Assembly: GCF_900115055.1 (NCBI RefSeq)
Contig: NZ_FOVD01000010.1
Coordinates: forward strand, 62,001-126,000
From: Chryseobacterium oleae
Lineage (GTDB): Bacteria > Bacteroidota > Bacteroidia > Flavobacteriales > Weeksellaceae
DNA length: 64,000 nucleotides
Reading direction: 5' to 3'
Position numbers and translations under genes: made by a program
Notes under the pieces: generated by a model
What the model was told of the DNA's origin: nothing
What the model saw: only the letters and a program-made list of their open reading frames with translations
Database searches by the model: none
Shown here: piece by piece, positions 39,400 to 49,113 of the stretch
Layout: the number at the start of each line of letters is the position of its first letter
How positions within the stretch are numbered: the stretch's first letter is position 1

Positions 39400-40132
39400 A
39401 ATTGCATTTTTTTATCTTTCCTTAGAGTTATAAAAAATTGTTTGTGTTTTTGCCTGAAGGCTGAAGCGAATTTATTCTTATAAACAGGATAAATCTTAAT
39501 TTTTTTGTTAATAAATTGTTAGGCAGTACTAATTTTTACAACTTATTTTGTTAATAATTTAATTTTTAAGTGTTTGATTATTAGTGATTTGTTTTTTGTA
39601 ATCATTAACTTTATGCAATTGTTATTTTTGTTTTGAATTTTCACCTTTCATTGTTTTCTTTCAAAAATAAAGCGTTGAAATTCTAGAATTATTTTTATTC
39701 TAAACAAAAAACACAAGTATAATATTTTGTATATTCTGAATATATAGAAATAGATAGGAGGTCTATTTCGGGTTATTTAAGTGTTGATGCTTTAGATAAA
39801 TTGATTTTACATGCTCTTATGAAAACCATATAAAGGAAGTGAAATCAAACTTCTAGAAATAAAAAGTAATTTATTTGAATTCTCTAATTGTAAAAAATGA
39901 TATGAGTAAAAGATTCGTTTTTACTTCTCGTCAATGAGGAAGGTTTTGTATTAAATCTTGCTATCGCGTTTAATAATTTAAATATGTGTTTTTAATTTGG
40001 CTTTATCTGCCACACCCGAGGGGAGATGTAGCAGATTATAAGCCTGAGGATTCATCATTTGTTTATTTAGAACTATATCTTTTTAAATTGAATGTTGTTG
40101 TGCTCCAGGGCTTTATCACTAATTTTAATATT
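39400..40132. other. Non-coding spacer between the two surface-protein paralogs
   Basis: 733 bp without a supported gene. It holds the leader of paralog A (minus strand, TAAATTCG -7-like at 39467-39474, weak) and, at the right, the 3' hairpin of paralog B. The middle is very AT-rich. Confidence 0.5.
39999..40044. repeat. Conserved 3' hairpin, copy 2
   Basis: GGCTTTATCTGCCACA faces TGTAGCAGATTATAAGCC around CCCGAGGGGAGA, a long imperfect stem. It lies about 90 bp after the stop of the 40133 gene and matches the hairpin at 38194 in sequence, placement and flanks. Confidence 0.7.
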
Positions 40133-41122
40133 TTAGTTTTTGTTATCCACCCACCAGCCCACTCCATCACAGAAAACCTGAATGATTCTGTACTGAACAT
40201 TTAGACCTGAAAGTCCTAGCGTACCGGAATTACCAGAACCAGAATAGGAAAATCCACTGGGTAGATTGCTCCCAAGTGCTCCTGGCAGGGCTATTACATT
40301 TCTTACCGTCACCGTAACAGGTTGTGTCGAGGTATGAACTCCACCATAAATATAAAAACGCAATACCCGATCTGAAAACTTTGCAATATTAGTTCGTGGT
40401 AAGATAATGGTAGCTGATTTGTCTACATAATATATATCAGCTGATACATCCACCGGGTTTACATCCTGCCAGTTAACAGTTGAATTCATATTGATATTTT
40501 CCGATATGTATCCCGGTGCTTTAGCAAGCACATTACCAATAGGATCTTTCACCAAGCTGGCATTGGATGCATTTCTAGAGGTCGAGGTCGAGGTAATCCG
40601 GGCTGTACCTTCTACATGAAGCTGAGCTGTTGGCGCAAAAGTCCCTATTCCCAGCCTGTTATTGGCAGCATCTACAGATAATGTATTTCCATCAACGGAA
40701 AATGCGTTTACCGCAGTTGCTGTGAAAGCCAAAGTCTTATCTGTCTGATTAACGGTTCGGTTGGCTGTAAGAGTTCCATCGGTGTTGTAAATATTATTTA
40801 CAGGAACGTTAAGTTTAGCCCATACGGTACTGTTATAATAGTAATATCCAACAGTATCCATATTGACGGCCGTCCCGGTTTGTGTTCCGGTAGTTACGTT
40901 GTTGATGTAGACTAAAGTAGAAATGGGTATAGCGGTCATGCTTTGTGCTCTTTGTCGGTCTACCCTTGGTATTAAAAGCCCGTCTACGGATGTTGATGTT
41001 CCCGTAGGGCTTTTAGCGACAAGGTCCAATGTTGCTGTTGGCGAAGGTGTATTAATGCCAACCTGTGAATGTGCTGCAATTGATAAAAAAGCAGCGGCTA
41101 CGAATAAAATTTTTCCTTTCAT
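40133..41122 (-). CDS. Secreted surface protein, conserved head with variable C-terminus (paralog B)
   Basis: A 329-residue protein, signal peptide to about 20 (AHSQ). The head (1-175) is a near copy of the 38335 product; from about 176 it differs completely (SRNASNASLVKDPIGNVLAK, then a beta-rich domain ending GWWVDNKN). The leader for 60-70 nt before the ATG is also conserved, with a TAAATTTG -7 box on the minus strand at 41190-41197. Tandem duplication with exchange of the C-terminal domain is the simplest account. Confidence 0.75.
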   Translation of the reverse strand: MKGKILFVAAAFLSIAAHSQVGINTPSPTATLDLVAKSPTGTSTSVDGLLIPRVDRQRAQSMTAIPISTLVYINNVTTGTQTGTAVNMDTVGYYYYNSTVWAKLNVPVNNIYNTDGTLTANRTVNQTDKTLAFTATAVNAFSVDGNTLSVDAANNRLGIGTFAPTAQLHVEGTARITSTSTSRNASNASLVKDPIGNVLAKAPGYISENINMNSTVNWQDVNPVDVSADIYYVDKSATIILPRTNIAKFSDRVLRFYIYGGVHTSTQPVTVTVRNVIALPGALGSNLPSGFSYSGSGNSGTLGLSGLNVQYRIIQVFCDGVGWWVDNKN

Positions 41123-41689
41123 AATTGTATTATTTTTTTCTTTTCCTTAGAGTTATAAAACTGTTTGTGTTTTTGCTGAGAAGCTGAAGCAAATTTATTC
41201 TCATAATCAACATAAATTTTATTTTTTTTGTTAACAAAATGTTAGCTATAGCAAACTTTGAGCTTTTTTTTTGTTAATAATTAAAGTTTTAATTTATTGA
41301 TTTTCAGTATTTTATTTTTTTAATTATGTTAGTTTTGTAGAATTGTTTTTTTGAGGGTGAAAATTTTAAATTTCATTGATTTCTTTAAAATATTGCATCG
41401 GAATATTAGAGTTATTTCATTTAAAATGAAAATATGCAAGGATAATATCCTTACATCTTCTGGAATTATAGAAATAAAAGAAGGGGGTTTTCCAAATTAT
41501 GTATGAAATAAAACTAATTAAAATTCTTGTTTTTTAATAGTTTCATGAAAAACTTAGATTTAAACATTTTAATACTATTTGAGAAAGGCGATTAAATTGG
41601 CAACTATCTGTATCCATAATAATAGTAACTTCTGTATCTGTGTCCAAAGTTAAATACTCCATAATTTTGTTGAAGTAAAGCAGAATAAT
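41123..41689. other. AT-rich divergent promoter region
   Basis: 567 bp without a supported gene. It carries the minus-strand -7 box of paralog B (41190-41197) and a plus-strand TAATTTTG -7 box (41662-41669), 20 bp before ATG 41690. No operator repeat was recognised for the MocR-type regulator. Confidence 0.45.
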
Positions 41690-42055
41690 ATGGAAACCTT
41701 AAGACAAACCCACAATCAGCCTGTTTATGCTGAAGTCTATATTTCAGATATGCCGGCCCTGAAAAATCTTTTTCTACAGACCCAGACGCTCAAACAGCTG
41801 AATCAGAATTTCGGTGTACCTTTTCTTTTGGTTAGAAAGAAAGGGGAAGTGGTAGCGTTTGCCAGCCTTGTGATCAATGAAAAAGAGGAGATTTCTTTTA
41901 AGATCTATGAAAACCGTCTTTCAGATGCTGAGAAAAGAAATTTTGCCCGGCACGCAGAAAATTATTTCAGAAAAAACAATACCGCTAATTTCCGCAGTCC
42001 TGAGCAGCTTAAAAGCAGCATCAGCAGAATGGTAGGCTGGCTGAATATTGGATAA
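41690..42055 (+). CDS. Small hypothetical protein upstream of the MocR-type regulator
   Basis: A 121-residue cytosolic protein. It reads METLRQTHNQPVYAEVYISD, then a GVPFLLVRKKGEVVAFASLVINEKEEISFKIYE core that resembles one half of an acyltransferase-like beta sheet, and a helical end. No named family. It has its own -7 box and lies 42 bp before the regulator gene on the same strand, so the two may be co-transcribed. Confidence 0.65.
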   Translation: METLRQTHNQPVYAEVYISDMPALKNLFLQTQTLKQLNQNFGVPFLLVRKKGEVVAFASLVINEKEEISFKIYENRLSDAEKRNFARHAENYFRKNNTANFRSPEQLKSSISRMVGWLNIG

Positions 42056-42097
42056 AGCAGGAGGAAATTTGTACATTTACTATAAAACCAAGATCAC

Positions 42098-43513
42098 ATG
42101 TCCAAAGACGTTCTCTACCTTAAAATAGCCAAATCTGTCACGGAGCAGATCAAAAGTGATACCCTGCAGTTTGGCGACAGACTGCCTTCGCTCAGAAGTG
42201 CCCAAAAGCTGTATAATGTCAGTCTGAATACAGTGAAGCAGGCCTATATGGAACTGGAAAGCCGTTCGCTGGTAGAATCACGTCCGAAATACGGGTATTT
42301 TGTGAGTCAGAGTTCCCAAAGAAAACTGGCGCTGCCATCTGTTGCTCCTATGAAATTAGCAGAGCGGGAGAATACAGCTGAGGTTCTTATTGATAAAGTG
42401 TTTGGCACCATTGACGGGACTGATGTTACTCAGTTTGCTTTAGGTATTCCTGGGAAAAGTTTTCTTCCTTTGGCCAAGCTGAAAAAATCTATGATCAATG
42501 TGATTAATAGAAAGGCAGACAGCGGAACAGATTACGAACCGGTACAGGGAAATGAATATCTGCGCAGAGAATCGGCCAAGTGGGCTCTCGTACTGGAAGG
42601 GAAGATTTCGGAAGATGATCTGGTGATCACTTCGGGAGCGATGAATGCAGTATATACCTGTCTGATGGCAGTAACGAAACCGGGAGATTCCGTAGCCGTG
42701 GAAAGTCCGGTTTATTTCGGGGTTCTTCAGGCTATTCAGCAATTGGGACTAAAGGTCGTGGAAATTCCTACCCATCCTATTTATGGAGTAGATCTGGAGG
42801 CGCTGAAAAAAGTGATCCCTACGCTTTCGGCATGCTGCTTTGTAACGAATTTCAACAATCCGTTAGGTTTCCAGATGCCTGATGAAAACAAAAAAGAACT
42901 GGTAAAACTGATCACAGAATATAATGTTCCGCTGATCGAAGACGATATCTATGGGAACCTGTATTTTGGAGCAGAAAGGCCAAAGCCCTGTAAGTTTTAT
43001 GATGAGGCAGGACTCGTGATGTGGATTGGATCGGTTTCCAAGACCCTTGCTCCAGGATATCGCGTAGGATGGGTAGCTCCGGGGAAATTTAAGGAAAAGG
43101 TGATCCGCCAGAAGCTGGTGCAGACGGTATGCAGCCCGTCCATCTATCCGGATGTCATTGCAGACTTTCTCGAACATGGGCGGTACGACCATCATTTGAG
43201 AACATTCAGAAAAAAATTATACGCGAATTATCTCCAGATCCAGAAGTCGGTGACAGAATATTTCCCTGACAACACCAAAATCTCAGAACCAAAGGGTGGC
43301 TTTATGTTGTGGCTGGAACTGGATAAAAAGATCTGTACGGAAGATTTGTTTGATGAAGCCATGAGCCAGAAAATCAATTTTGCTCCGGGAAGAATGTTTT
43401 CGCAGTACAATCAGTACCAAAACTGTATGCGACTGAATTACGCTCTGGAATGGACGGACAGAGTGGAGAGCGATCTGGAGAAATTAGCCAGAATGGTGAA
43501 GAAAAGAATTTAA
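42098..43513 (+). CDS. MocR/GntR-type PLP-dependent aminotransferase-like regulator
   Basis: A 471-residue fusion. The GntR winged helix occupies about 1-70 (SLNTVKQAYMELESRSLVESRPKYGYFV) and an aminotransferase class I fold about 100-470. PLP lysine is K315 in SVSKTLAPGYRVGW; NFNNPLGFQ and EDDIYGNLYFG are also typical. Such proteins sense PLP or amino acids, as PdxR and GabR do, and usually control a divergent neighbour. Here no divergent enzyme gene is adjacent, only a small gene on the same strand. Confidence 0.92.
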   Translation: MSKDVLYLKIAKSVTEQIKSDTLQFGDRLPSLRSAQKLYNVSLNTVKQAYMELESRSLVESRPKYGYFVSQSSQRKLALPSVAPMKLAERENTAEVLIDKVFGTIDGTDVTQFALGIPGKSFLPLAKLKKSMINVINRKADSGTDYEPVQGNEYLRRESAKWALVLEGKISEDDLVITSGAMNAVYTCLMAVTKPGDSVAVESPVYFGVLQAIQQLGLKVVEIPTHPIYGVDLEALKKVIPTLSACCFVTNFNNPLGFQMPDENKKELVKLITEYNVPLIEDDIYGNLYFGAERPKPCKFYDEAGLVMWIGSVSKTLAPGYRVGWVAPGKFKEKVIRQKLVQTVCSPSIYPDVIADFLEHGRYDHHLRTFRKKLYANYLQIQKSVTEYFPDNTKISEPKGGFMLWLELDKKICTEDLFDEAMSQKINFAPGRMFSQYNQYQNCMRLNYALEWTDRVESDLEKLARMVKKRI

Positions 43514-43534
43514 TTTCCGATTACAGGATTATAA

Positions 43535-44340
43535 TAACCACAAAAGTGACAAAAGTTTTAAACACTTTAGTTATTTTAAGTAAAATGTATTACGGATAAA
43601 AAGAGCACATAAGTTTAGAAAAAATCAAAGATTTTTATAGGTATGATTTGAACCATTAAGTGAAATTAAGGTTGTAAGATGCTTAAGGGAGCTTCGCTTT
43701 AATGACTACAGCTTAAAAAAATCTAAGATTTTTTCTTAACTCTTCTTGCTTCCTTCACTGATCTTAATGTTTCAAAAAATATATACATTATCATCTGTGA
43801 AAATCTGTGAAATCCGTGGTTAAAGAATTACTAACCACAAAAGTCACAAAAGTTTTTAACACTTTAGTTATTGTAAGTTCAATGTACTGAGAATAAAAGT
43901 GCACTAAAGCTTTAAAAAAAAATCAGAGACTTTTATTTGAAATTATGTGTTATCATCTGTGAAAATCTGTGAAATCCGTGGTTAAAGAATTATTAACCAC
44001 AAAAGTGATAAAAGTTTTTAAACACTTTAGTTATTTTAAGTATAATTATAAAGCATAAAAGAGCATTTAAGTTTTAAAAAATCAGACATTTTTATGGGTA
44101 AGATTTAAACCATTAAGTGGAATTAAGGTTTTAAGATCATTAAGGGAGCTTCGCTTTAAGGATTGCAACTTAAAAAATCTTTAGATTTTTTCTTAACTCT
44201 TCTTGCTTCCTTCACTGATCTTAATGTTTCAAAAAAATATACGTTGTCATCTGTGAAAATCTGTGAAATCAGTGGTTAGAAAAAATATGAAACACAAAAG
44301 TCACAAAAGTTTTAAAATATGTGTCATCTGAGAAATCTGA
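43535..44340 (+). repeat. Family-1 intergenic repeat array, three copies plus a remnant
   Basis: Units at 43535-43822 (288 bp), 43832-43984 (153 bp, middle deleted) and 43994-44278 (285 bp), with a decayed fourth at 44291-44340. Each begins TAACCACAAAAGT and ends GTGGTTA, giving a 7-bp terminal inverted repeat. Full copies share CTTTAGTTATTTTAAGT, GGGAGCTTCGCTTTAA, TTCTTGCTTCCTTCACTGATC and CTGTGAAAATCTGTGAAATC. No ORF. Inverted fragments lie at 33405-33617. Confidence 0.85.
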
Positions 44341-44377
44341 AAATATAAAATAATACGATCAATTAAACCCTATAGCG

Positions 44378-44863
44378 ATGAATGAAATGAATAATGAAGT
44401 AACCATTATCAACTACGAGACTCAATACAAAGAAGCTTTTAAAACATTAAATGAAGAATGGATCAAAACATTTTTTAGAATGGAAGCAGGTGATTACAAA
44501 CTGCTGGACAATCCCGAAGAGCATATTATAAATAAAGGAGGGCATATTGTTTTTGCAATTTTGGATCATGAAGCGGTAGGAACCTGTGCACTGGTGAAAA
44601 TGTCCGATGAGCCGCTTAGATTTGAACTCTCAAAGATGGCGGTAAGCCCTAAAGCACAGGGAAAGAAAATAGGATATCTGGTAGGACAGGCCTTAGTGGA
44701 TAAAGCAAGAGAACTCAAAGCAGAAAGTATTTTTCTGGAAACGAATTCTGTACTGGTTCCTGCGATTAAGCTGTATGAAAAGCTAGGCTTCAAACATATG
44801 CCAATTTCAGATTCGGCCTACGACCGCTGTGACACCCAAATGCTGCTGACATTCAATGATTAA
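44378..44863 (+). CDS. GNAT family N-acetyltransferase
   Basis: A 161-residue GNAT enzyme. The acetyl-CoA-binding motif A is about 88-110 (ELSKMAVSPKAQGKKIGYLVGQALVDKA, Q/R-x-x-G-x-G/A variant QGKKIG), followed by the IFLETNSVLVPAIKLYEKLGFKH motif B. The N-terminus (YKEAFKTLNEEWIKTFF) suits the ArsN2/arginine-type subgroup, but the substrate cannot be named. It stands alone after the repeat array and ends at a hairpin. Confidence 0.9.
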   Translation: MNEMNNEVTIINYETQYKEAFKTLNEEWIKTFFRMEAGDYKLLDNPEEHIINKGGHIVFAILDHEAVGTCALVKMSDEPLRFELSKMAVSPKAQGKKIGYLVGQALVDKARELKAESIFLETNSVLVPAIKLYEKLGFKHMPISDSAYDRCDTQMLLTFND

Positions 44864-44873
44864 GCAAAAAAAA

Positions 44874-44913
44874 GATATTAGAACTCGGATGAGAATATCC
44901 TTGTTCTAATATC
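44874..44913 (+). terminator. Terminator after the GNAT gene
   Basis: GATATTAGAAC pairs with GTTCTAATATC, followed by AAAAAAATT. The A-rich flanks on both sides let it act for the convergent gene as well. Confidence 0.7.
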
Positions 44914-45087
44914 AAAAAAATTAAATCTAATGCGTTGGTAGAGTTAGGAAGTTGGTAGAGGGGTGATGGAAGCTTCTGTTAGGCATTCATCTCAACAGTT
45001 TCTATAAAAAGTGATTAAAGGCCACTGCAATTTTTGCTTTAGGATAAGATAACTTCCATCTTCGAGCTTCAGCCTTCCCATCTTCAC

Positions 45088-46941
45088 CTATTTCTTAATG
45101 AAAGTCTTCGTCAGCGATTTTTTGCTTCCGTTCATTTTCATAAAGTACATTCCTGCAGAAAGACCCTGAATGCTTATTTTTTCGTTATAAGATCCGTTGG
45201 ATGATTTTAGAGTGGTCGTTGAAATCAGTGCTCCCTTAGCATCGATGATTTTTGCTTTAATTTCCTTATCATCAGATTGGTACTGGATGCTGATGCTTTC
45301 TGACGAAGGATTCGGATAAAGTTTGAAATCATCGGTTTTTGTTTGGATATCCTTTACACCCAAAGCACCGTTAGAGCATACCGGAATACGGTTCACCCCA
45401 TCGATTCCCCATGATGACTGCACCGGAATACACATCCAGTTCAGAACCGTAGGGAAATGATCCGTTTCTCTCGTTGTTGAGCTATAATCATATATTTTAA
45501 ATACGTTGGTAGTCCCTGTAGCATAGGCCGGAGATCCGGTTACGGTAAGATTATTGGCATTCGGACTTGAATCGGTCAGTGTATTTCCTGAAGTTCCGTT
45601 ACATTTCCAGTCTGCCAGTAACTGTACATAATAAGGATGTGAAGGTGTAATATCTTGATTCGCCCAGTTAATGATCACATCATTCGGAAGGGCAGATTTC
45701 CAGACTCTGATATCTTTATAGGATGCGGCAAGATTCTCACCGTATACATTCGTACCGTCCTGATTGATGGTAAACGGCAGCCCGGAATCTATATTTCCGA
45801 TCGTATTCATTTTAGCAAAAGTCACGGGAACACCGTCTTCATACAAGGTTACAAGACCATCTCTGTCAAAACTCACGGCAATATGTTTCCATTTTCCTGT
45901 TTCTACTTTTCCTCCGGTCAGGTCAATTCTGTTGGTTCCGTCACCGATATTCATTTTGAAATTTTGTCCGGAGCTTCCGGAGATCACAAAACCTTTATTG
46001 CTTCCGTTCGCCCAGTTTTTATTACTCACCATCACCGGATCGCTTGAATAGGCTGTATTCGGTTTTACCCAAAACTCAACGGTAAAATCCTGGCTGGCCC
46101 CAAAATTAAACGGAGTCTGATTAGCCGGTTTCGCATACGTACCTGCCGGAAAGCTAAGCTGGTTAAACGTTTTATTGGATTCCAGAATGGTTTTGCTGAT
46201 CTGCTGAGGCGTAAATCCGGGGTTGGAATAAATATTAAAGATATTTCGCTCAGAAAGGTTTCCGCCACCGTGAGAACTTTGAATAGCTCCGTGATCGGTT
46301 GTTAAGACCACCAGCCAGTCTTCATTGTTGTAAGTTGGTCTGCTCTTCATCGCACTCACAATCTCTCCGATATAGGCATCCGTAGCCTGAATTGAAGACA
46401 CATACTGAGGGACCGTACCTGCAAATCCGTAAGAATGTCCGGCGTGATCCACGTCGTCAAAATCTACAAAAAGAATATCAGGATTATCATTTTGCATGGC
46501 ACTGACTGCTGCATTTTTTACGGCAAGATCAGATCCCAGATTGCTTTGTACATCGGCAGTCTGTACAATTTTGTCATTGATCGGCGCCCAGCTAACCAGA
46601 GACATCGTTCTTAAGTTAGGGTTATAAGTTTCTGCTCTTGTTAAAAAGTCAGGGTAGTTCACGTAGTTCGGGCTTGTGAAATTGTTGTCCTGAACGTTAT
46701 GTTTCGTGTGCCATACACCGGTAAGCATGGTGCTCCAGCCGTTTCCGCTCCATGTCGTGGCGGCGCACAAGCCGTCAAGGGAGTAAATGGATTGATTGAC
46801 AAGGTTTTGTATGTTCGGAATGTTGCTGGACATCATCACATCTGCACGGCATCCGTCAATACCGATAAAAAGAACTTTTTTGGTCTGAGCGTGAAAGAAA
46901 CAGCTCATAAGAATAGCCATTGAGAAGAGTTTTGTTTTCAT
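45088..46941 (-). CDS. Secreted nucleotide pyrophosphatase/phosphodiesterase with LamG-like domain and T9SS signal
   Basis: A 617-residue protein. Signal peptide to about 19. The alkaline-phosphatase-type domain (about 22-250) has metal ligands in FIGIDGCRADV (Asp29), the TTWSGNGWSTMLTG nucleophile region, DFDDVDHAGHSYG and TTDHGA. A LamG/concanavalin-like domain follows (about 275-455, TPFNFGASQDFTVEFWVKP). The C-terminus is a type IX sorting domain (FKLYPNPSSESISI... to MKMNGSKKSLTKTFIKK, about 540-617), so it is exported to the surface or medium. Substrate probably a phosphodiester. Confidence 0.9.
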   Translation of the reverse strand: MKTKLFSMAILMSCFFHAQTKKVLFIGIDGCRADVMMSSNIPNIQNLVNQSIYSLDGLCAATTWSGNGWSTMLTGVWHTKHNVQDNNFTSPNYVNYPDFLTRAETYNPNLRTMSLVSWAPINDKIVQTADVQSNLGSDLAVKNAAVSAMQNDNPDILFVDFDDVDHAGHSYGFAGTVPQYVSSIQATDAYIGEIVSAMKSRPTYNNEDWLVVLTTDHGAIQSSHGGGNLSERNIFNIYSNPGFTPQQISKTILESNKTFNQLSFPAGTYAKPANQTPFNFGASQDFTVEFWVKPNTAYSSDPVMVSNKNWANGSNKGFVISGSSGQNFKMNIGDGTNRIDLTGGKVETGKWKHIAVSFDRDGLVTLYEDGVPVTFAKMNTIGNIDSGLPFTINQDGTNVYGENLAASYKDIRVWKSALPNDVIINWANQDITPSHPYYVQLLADWKCNGTSGNTLTDSSPNANNLTVTGSPAYATGTTNVFKIYDYSSTTRETDHFPTVLNWMCIPVQSSWGIDGVNRIPVCSNGALGVKDIQTKTDDFKLYPNPSSESISIQYQSDDKEIKAKIIDAKGALISTTTLKSSNGSYNEKISIQGLSAGMYFMKMNGSKKSLTKTFIKK

Positions 46942-47281
46942 AGTATAATATGTTTTGAGAAAAAAGTTTACAAATTGTTATTTAATTTTTTAAATTGAAT
47001 AAAACTAATATAAGTTATTTTGATGTTAATTAGTTGGAAATTAGCTGATTGGGCGTATTTATTTAATAGGTGTTAATGATTTTGTATTTTTTTGATTTAT
47101 ATTTTAAATTGTATTATAAGTAAACAAAAAAAATAATTAACGTTCCCGATCTGGTTCATGTAATCTGTACATTTTGAAAATTCTTCACAGATGTTGATTA
47201 TACATCTGTGAAAAATTGGGTTCATTTATATTGATGTAAAAAATTGAGGCTGAAAAAAGTAAGTATAATTTGAAAGAAGAG
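46942..47281. other. Spacer with terminator hairpin of the phosphonate-type operon
   Basis: 340 bp without a gene. TTCACAGATG (47184-47193) pairs with CATCTGTGAA (47203-47212) about 70 bp after the HAD stop. The rest is AT-rich leader of the phosphodiesterase gene. Confidence 0.6.
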
Positions 47282-47950
47282 TTAAAGTATATCTTCAGCC
47301 TCAGAAATTGTATTAAAAATATAATCAGGATGTGCCTTCTCCAGCTCTGTTCTGCTCTGTGCTCCCGAAAGAACAGCAATCGTCAGTCCGCAGCCTGCAT
47401 TCTTCCCTTCTTCAATATCGATCACAGAATCACCTGCTTTTAAAACCTTTTCCGGCTCAGTGATATTGAATTTTTTCATCGCAAGATTGATCATGTCGGG
47501 GCTCGGGCGGCTTTCTGAAACATCGTCAGCGGTGATCAGCGCATCGAAGTGTATATTTTCCTTCCATTGTAATTTATCTAAAAGCTGCTGAGCAATCTCG
47601 GAAGTATAACCGGTGTTGAGAACCACTTTTTTATGCAGAGCTTTCATCTTTAAAAGAAAGTTTTCGGTGCCGTTGATAGGCTTTACCTCCAGTTTCTGGT
47701 AAGCTTCTTTTAACTGTTCCGAAAAGTTTTGGAAAATAATGGCAGCATCTTCTTCATTGCCCCCGATTTCCTTCAATAAACTGGTGATAGCTTCCAGCTT
47801 TTCCATTCCTGCACAGCTTGAAAGCACCTTTTCTAAAGTCACGTGATAACCATGATTGTTTACAGCCTGCGTTAAAGTTTTGTACACTACATTGTCTTCG
47901 TCAATCGTTGTTCCGGCCATATCCAGAACCAGTAATTCTATATTCTTCAT
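47282..47950 (-). CDS. Phosphonatase-like HAD hydrolase (TIGR03351 type)
   Basis: A 222-residue HAD enzyme. The first motif is D10-M-A12-G-T (LDMAGTTID), which has Ala in the second position as in phosphonoacetaldehyde hydrolase. In the cap, AGMEKLEAI puts Lys51 where PhnX has its Schiff-base lysine (MGLLK). Later motifs include NTGYTSE, the motif III lysine region and AGDSVIDIEEGKNAG. Expected reaction: C-P cleavage of a phosphonate aldehyde. It is the last gene of the operon, 6 bp after the FAD oxidoreductase gene. Confidence 0.88.
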   Translation of the reverse strand: MKNIELLVLDMAGTTIDEDNVVYKTLTQAVNNHGYHVTLEKVLSSCAGMEKLEAITSLLKEIGGNEEDAAIIFQNFSEQLKEAYQKLEVKPINGTENFLLKMKALHKKVVLNTGYTSEIAQQLLDKLQWKENIHFDALITADDVSESRPSPDMINLAMKKFNITEPEKVLKAGDSVIDIEEGKNAGCGLTIAVLSGAQSRTELEKAHPDYIFNTISEAEDIL

Positions 47951-47956
47951 TGAAAT

Positions 47957-49111
47957 TTATGCGTAAATTTTATCTATATTAAATTTGGAAAAGCCTCCGC
48001 TTCCCGTCATTCCTTTGCCTCCGATCCCAGTTACGATGTAGATATTCGGAGAAGGATTGTGTTCAAAAATATCTTTTGTCTTGCACTGGGAATAGACCCC
48101 GAACCATCTCCTCTGAATTTCATAGGTAGGAAGGTCTATAATTTTTTTGGCCTCGTGAATCATGAATTCGTCGATTTCCATATTCAGATCGTACCCAAGA
48201 TCATCGGCATTTTTGGCATCTGCATATTCATGAGAGTCGCCCAGGATAATAGATCCGTCAAGTGCCTGCTTGAATAAAATATGAACCCCGTACTTTTTTT
48301 CAAAAGATTTGGGATCTTCTGATGCCTTGATTTTTTCAAAAGACGCACACTCACTGAACGATTCATATCTTCTGATGGAAAGTCCTGTAAGAATATTTCC
48401 CGGAAGCGAATAAATGCCCTGTGGCTTTGTCTGAAGCATTTGCAGCTTACTCACCTCCAAATCGCTTTCATCGAATACTTTAGGGTATAATGTTTTGAAT
48501 TCATGACCTCCGCAGATCATGATTTTCGATGCTGTAAATTCTGTTCCGTTTGCACTTATGGCGACGCAGTTCTGTCCGTTTTCACCCGTTTCAATAACCG
48601 TGGTATTGTAGAAGATATGAAGTCCCAGCTTTTCCTGCAACAGCTTGTGAAGCTTGACGATCATATCAGCAGAATCCACCGAAAGTTCCTGCGGGAAAAA
48701 AAGTCCTCCTTTGCAATAATCCGAACGGAGTCCGTCAAATTTCTTGATACAGTCGTTTTTAGATAACAGAACGGATTCGTAATCATTATTTCTGTTGATT
48801 TCATGCAGCTCTTCAATCAGCTGAATTTCCTCATCATTTGAAGCAATATATACGGAACCGTTTTTTCTTATGGTAAGATCTGCCTGAGCGTGAAGTTCGT
48901 TATAGATGGCCAGACTCTCTCTTCCGTAGTTCTGCCATATAAGATCCATTCCGGAGGGAACTACCTGTCCGAAATTTCTCACCGTTGCGCCCTGAGGAAC
49001 GGAATTCCTTTCCAGTATAGCGACCTTAAGACCTCTTTTTAAGGCATGATAGGCGTGGAATGTTCCCAGAATTCCTCCTCCCACAACGATTAAATCAAAT
49101 TTTGCTGTCAT
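47957..49111 (-). CDS. FAD-dependent oxidoreductase (TIGR03364 type, DAO fold)
   Basis: A 384-residue DAO-family enzyme. FAD-binding GGGILGTFHAYHALKRGLKVAILER (11-35), FGQVVPSGMD near 47, and a C-terminal GIGGKGMTGSGGF motif (about 362-374) for the second flavin contact. This clade is known for lying beside phosphonatase-like HAD genes, exactly as here, and is proposed to deaminate aminophosphonates oxidatively. Tight spacing on both sides (2 and 6 bp) shows one transcript with the transporter and HAD genes. Confidence 0.9.
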   Translation of the reverse strand: MTAKFDLIVVGGGILGTFHAYHALKRGLKVAILERNSVPQGATVRNFGQVVPSGMDLIWQNYGRESLAIYNELHAQADLTIRKNGSVYIASNDEEIQLIEELHEINRNNDYESVLLSKNDCIKKFDGLRSDYCKGGLFFPQELSVDSADMIVKLHKLLQEKLGLHIFYNTTVIETGENGQNCVAISANGTEFTASKIMICGGHEFKTLYPKVFDESDLEVSKLQMLQTKPQGIYSLPGNILTGLSIRRYESFSECASFEKIKASEDPKSFEKKYGVHILFKQALDGSIILGDSHEYADAKNADDLGYDLNMEIDEFMIHEAKKIIDLPTYEIQRRWFGVYSQCKTKDIFEHNPSPNIYIVTGIGGKGMTGSGGFSKFNIDKIYA

Positions 49112-49113
49112 TG

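Noticed and set aside
43535..44340. Regular repeats that might be a CRISPR array
   Set aside because: Units are 153-288 bp, unequal, and are themselves the repeated sequence without unique spacers. No cas genes are present.
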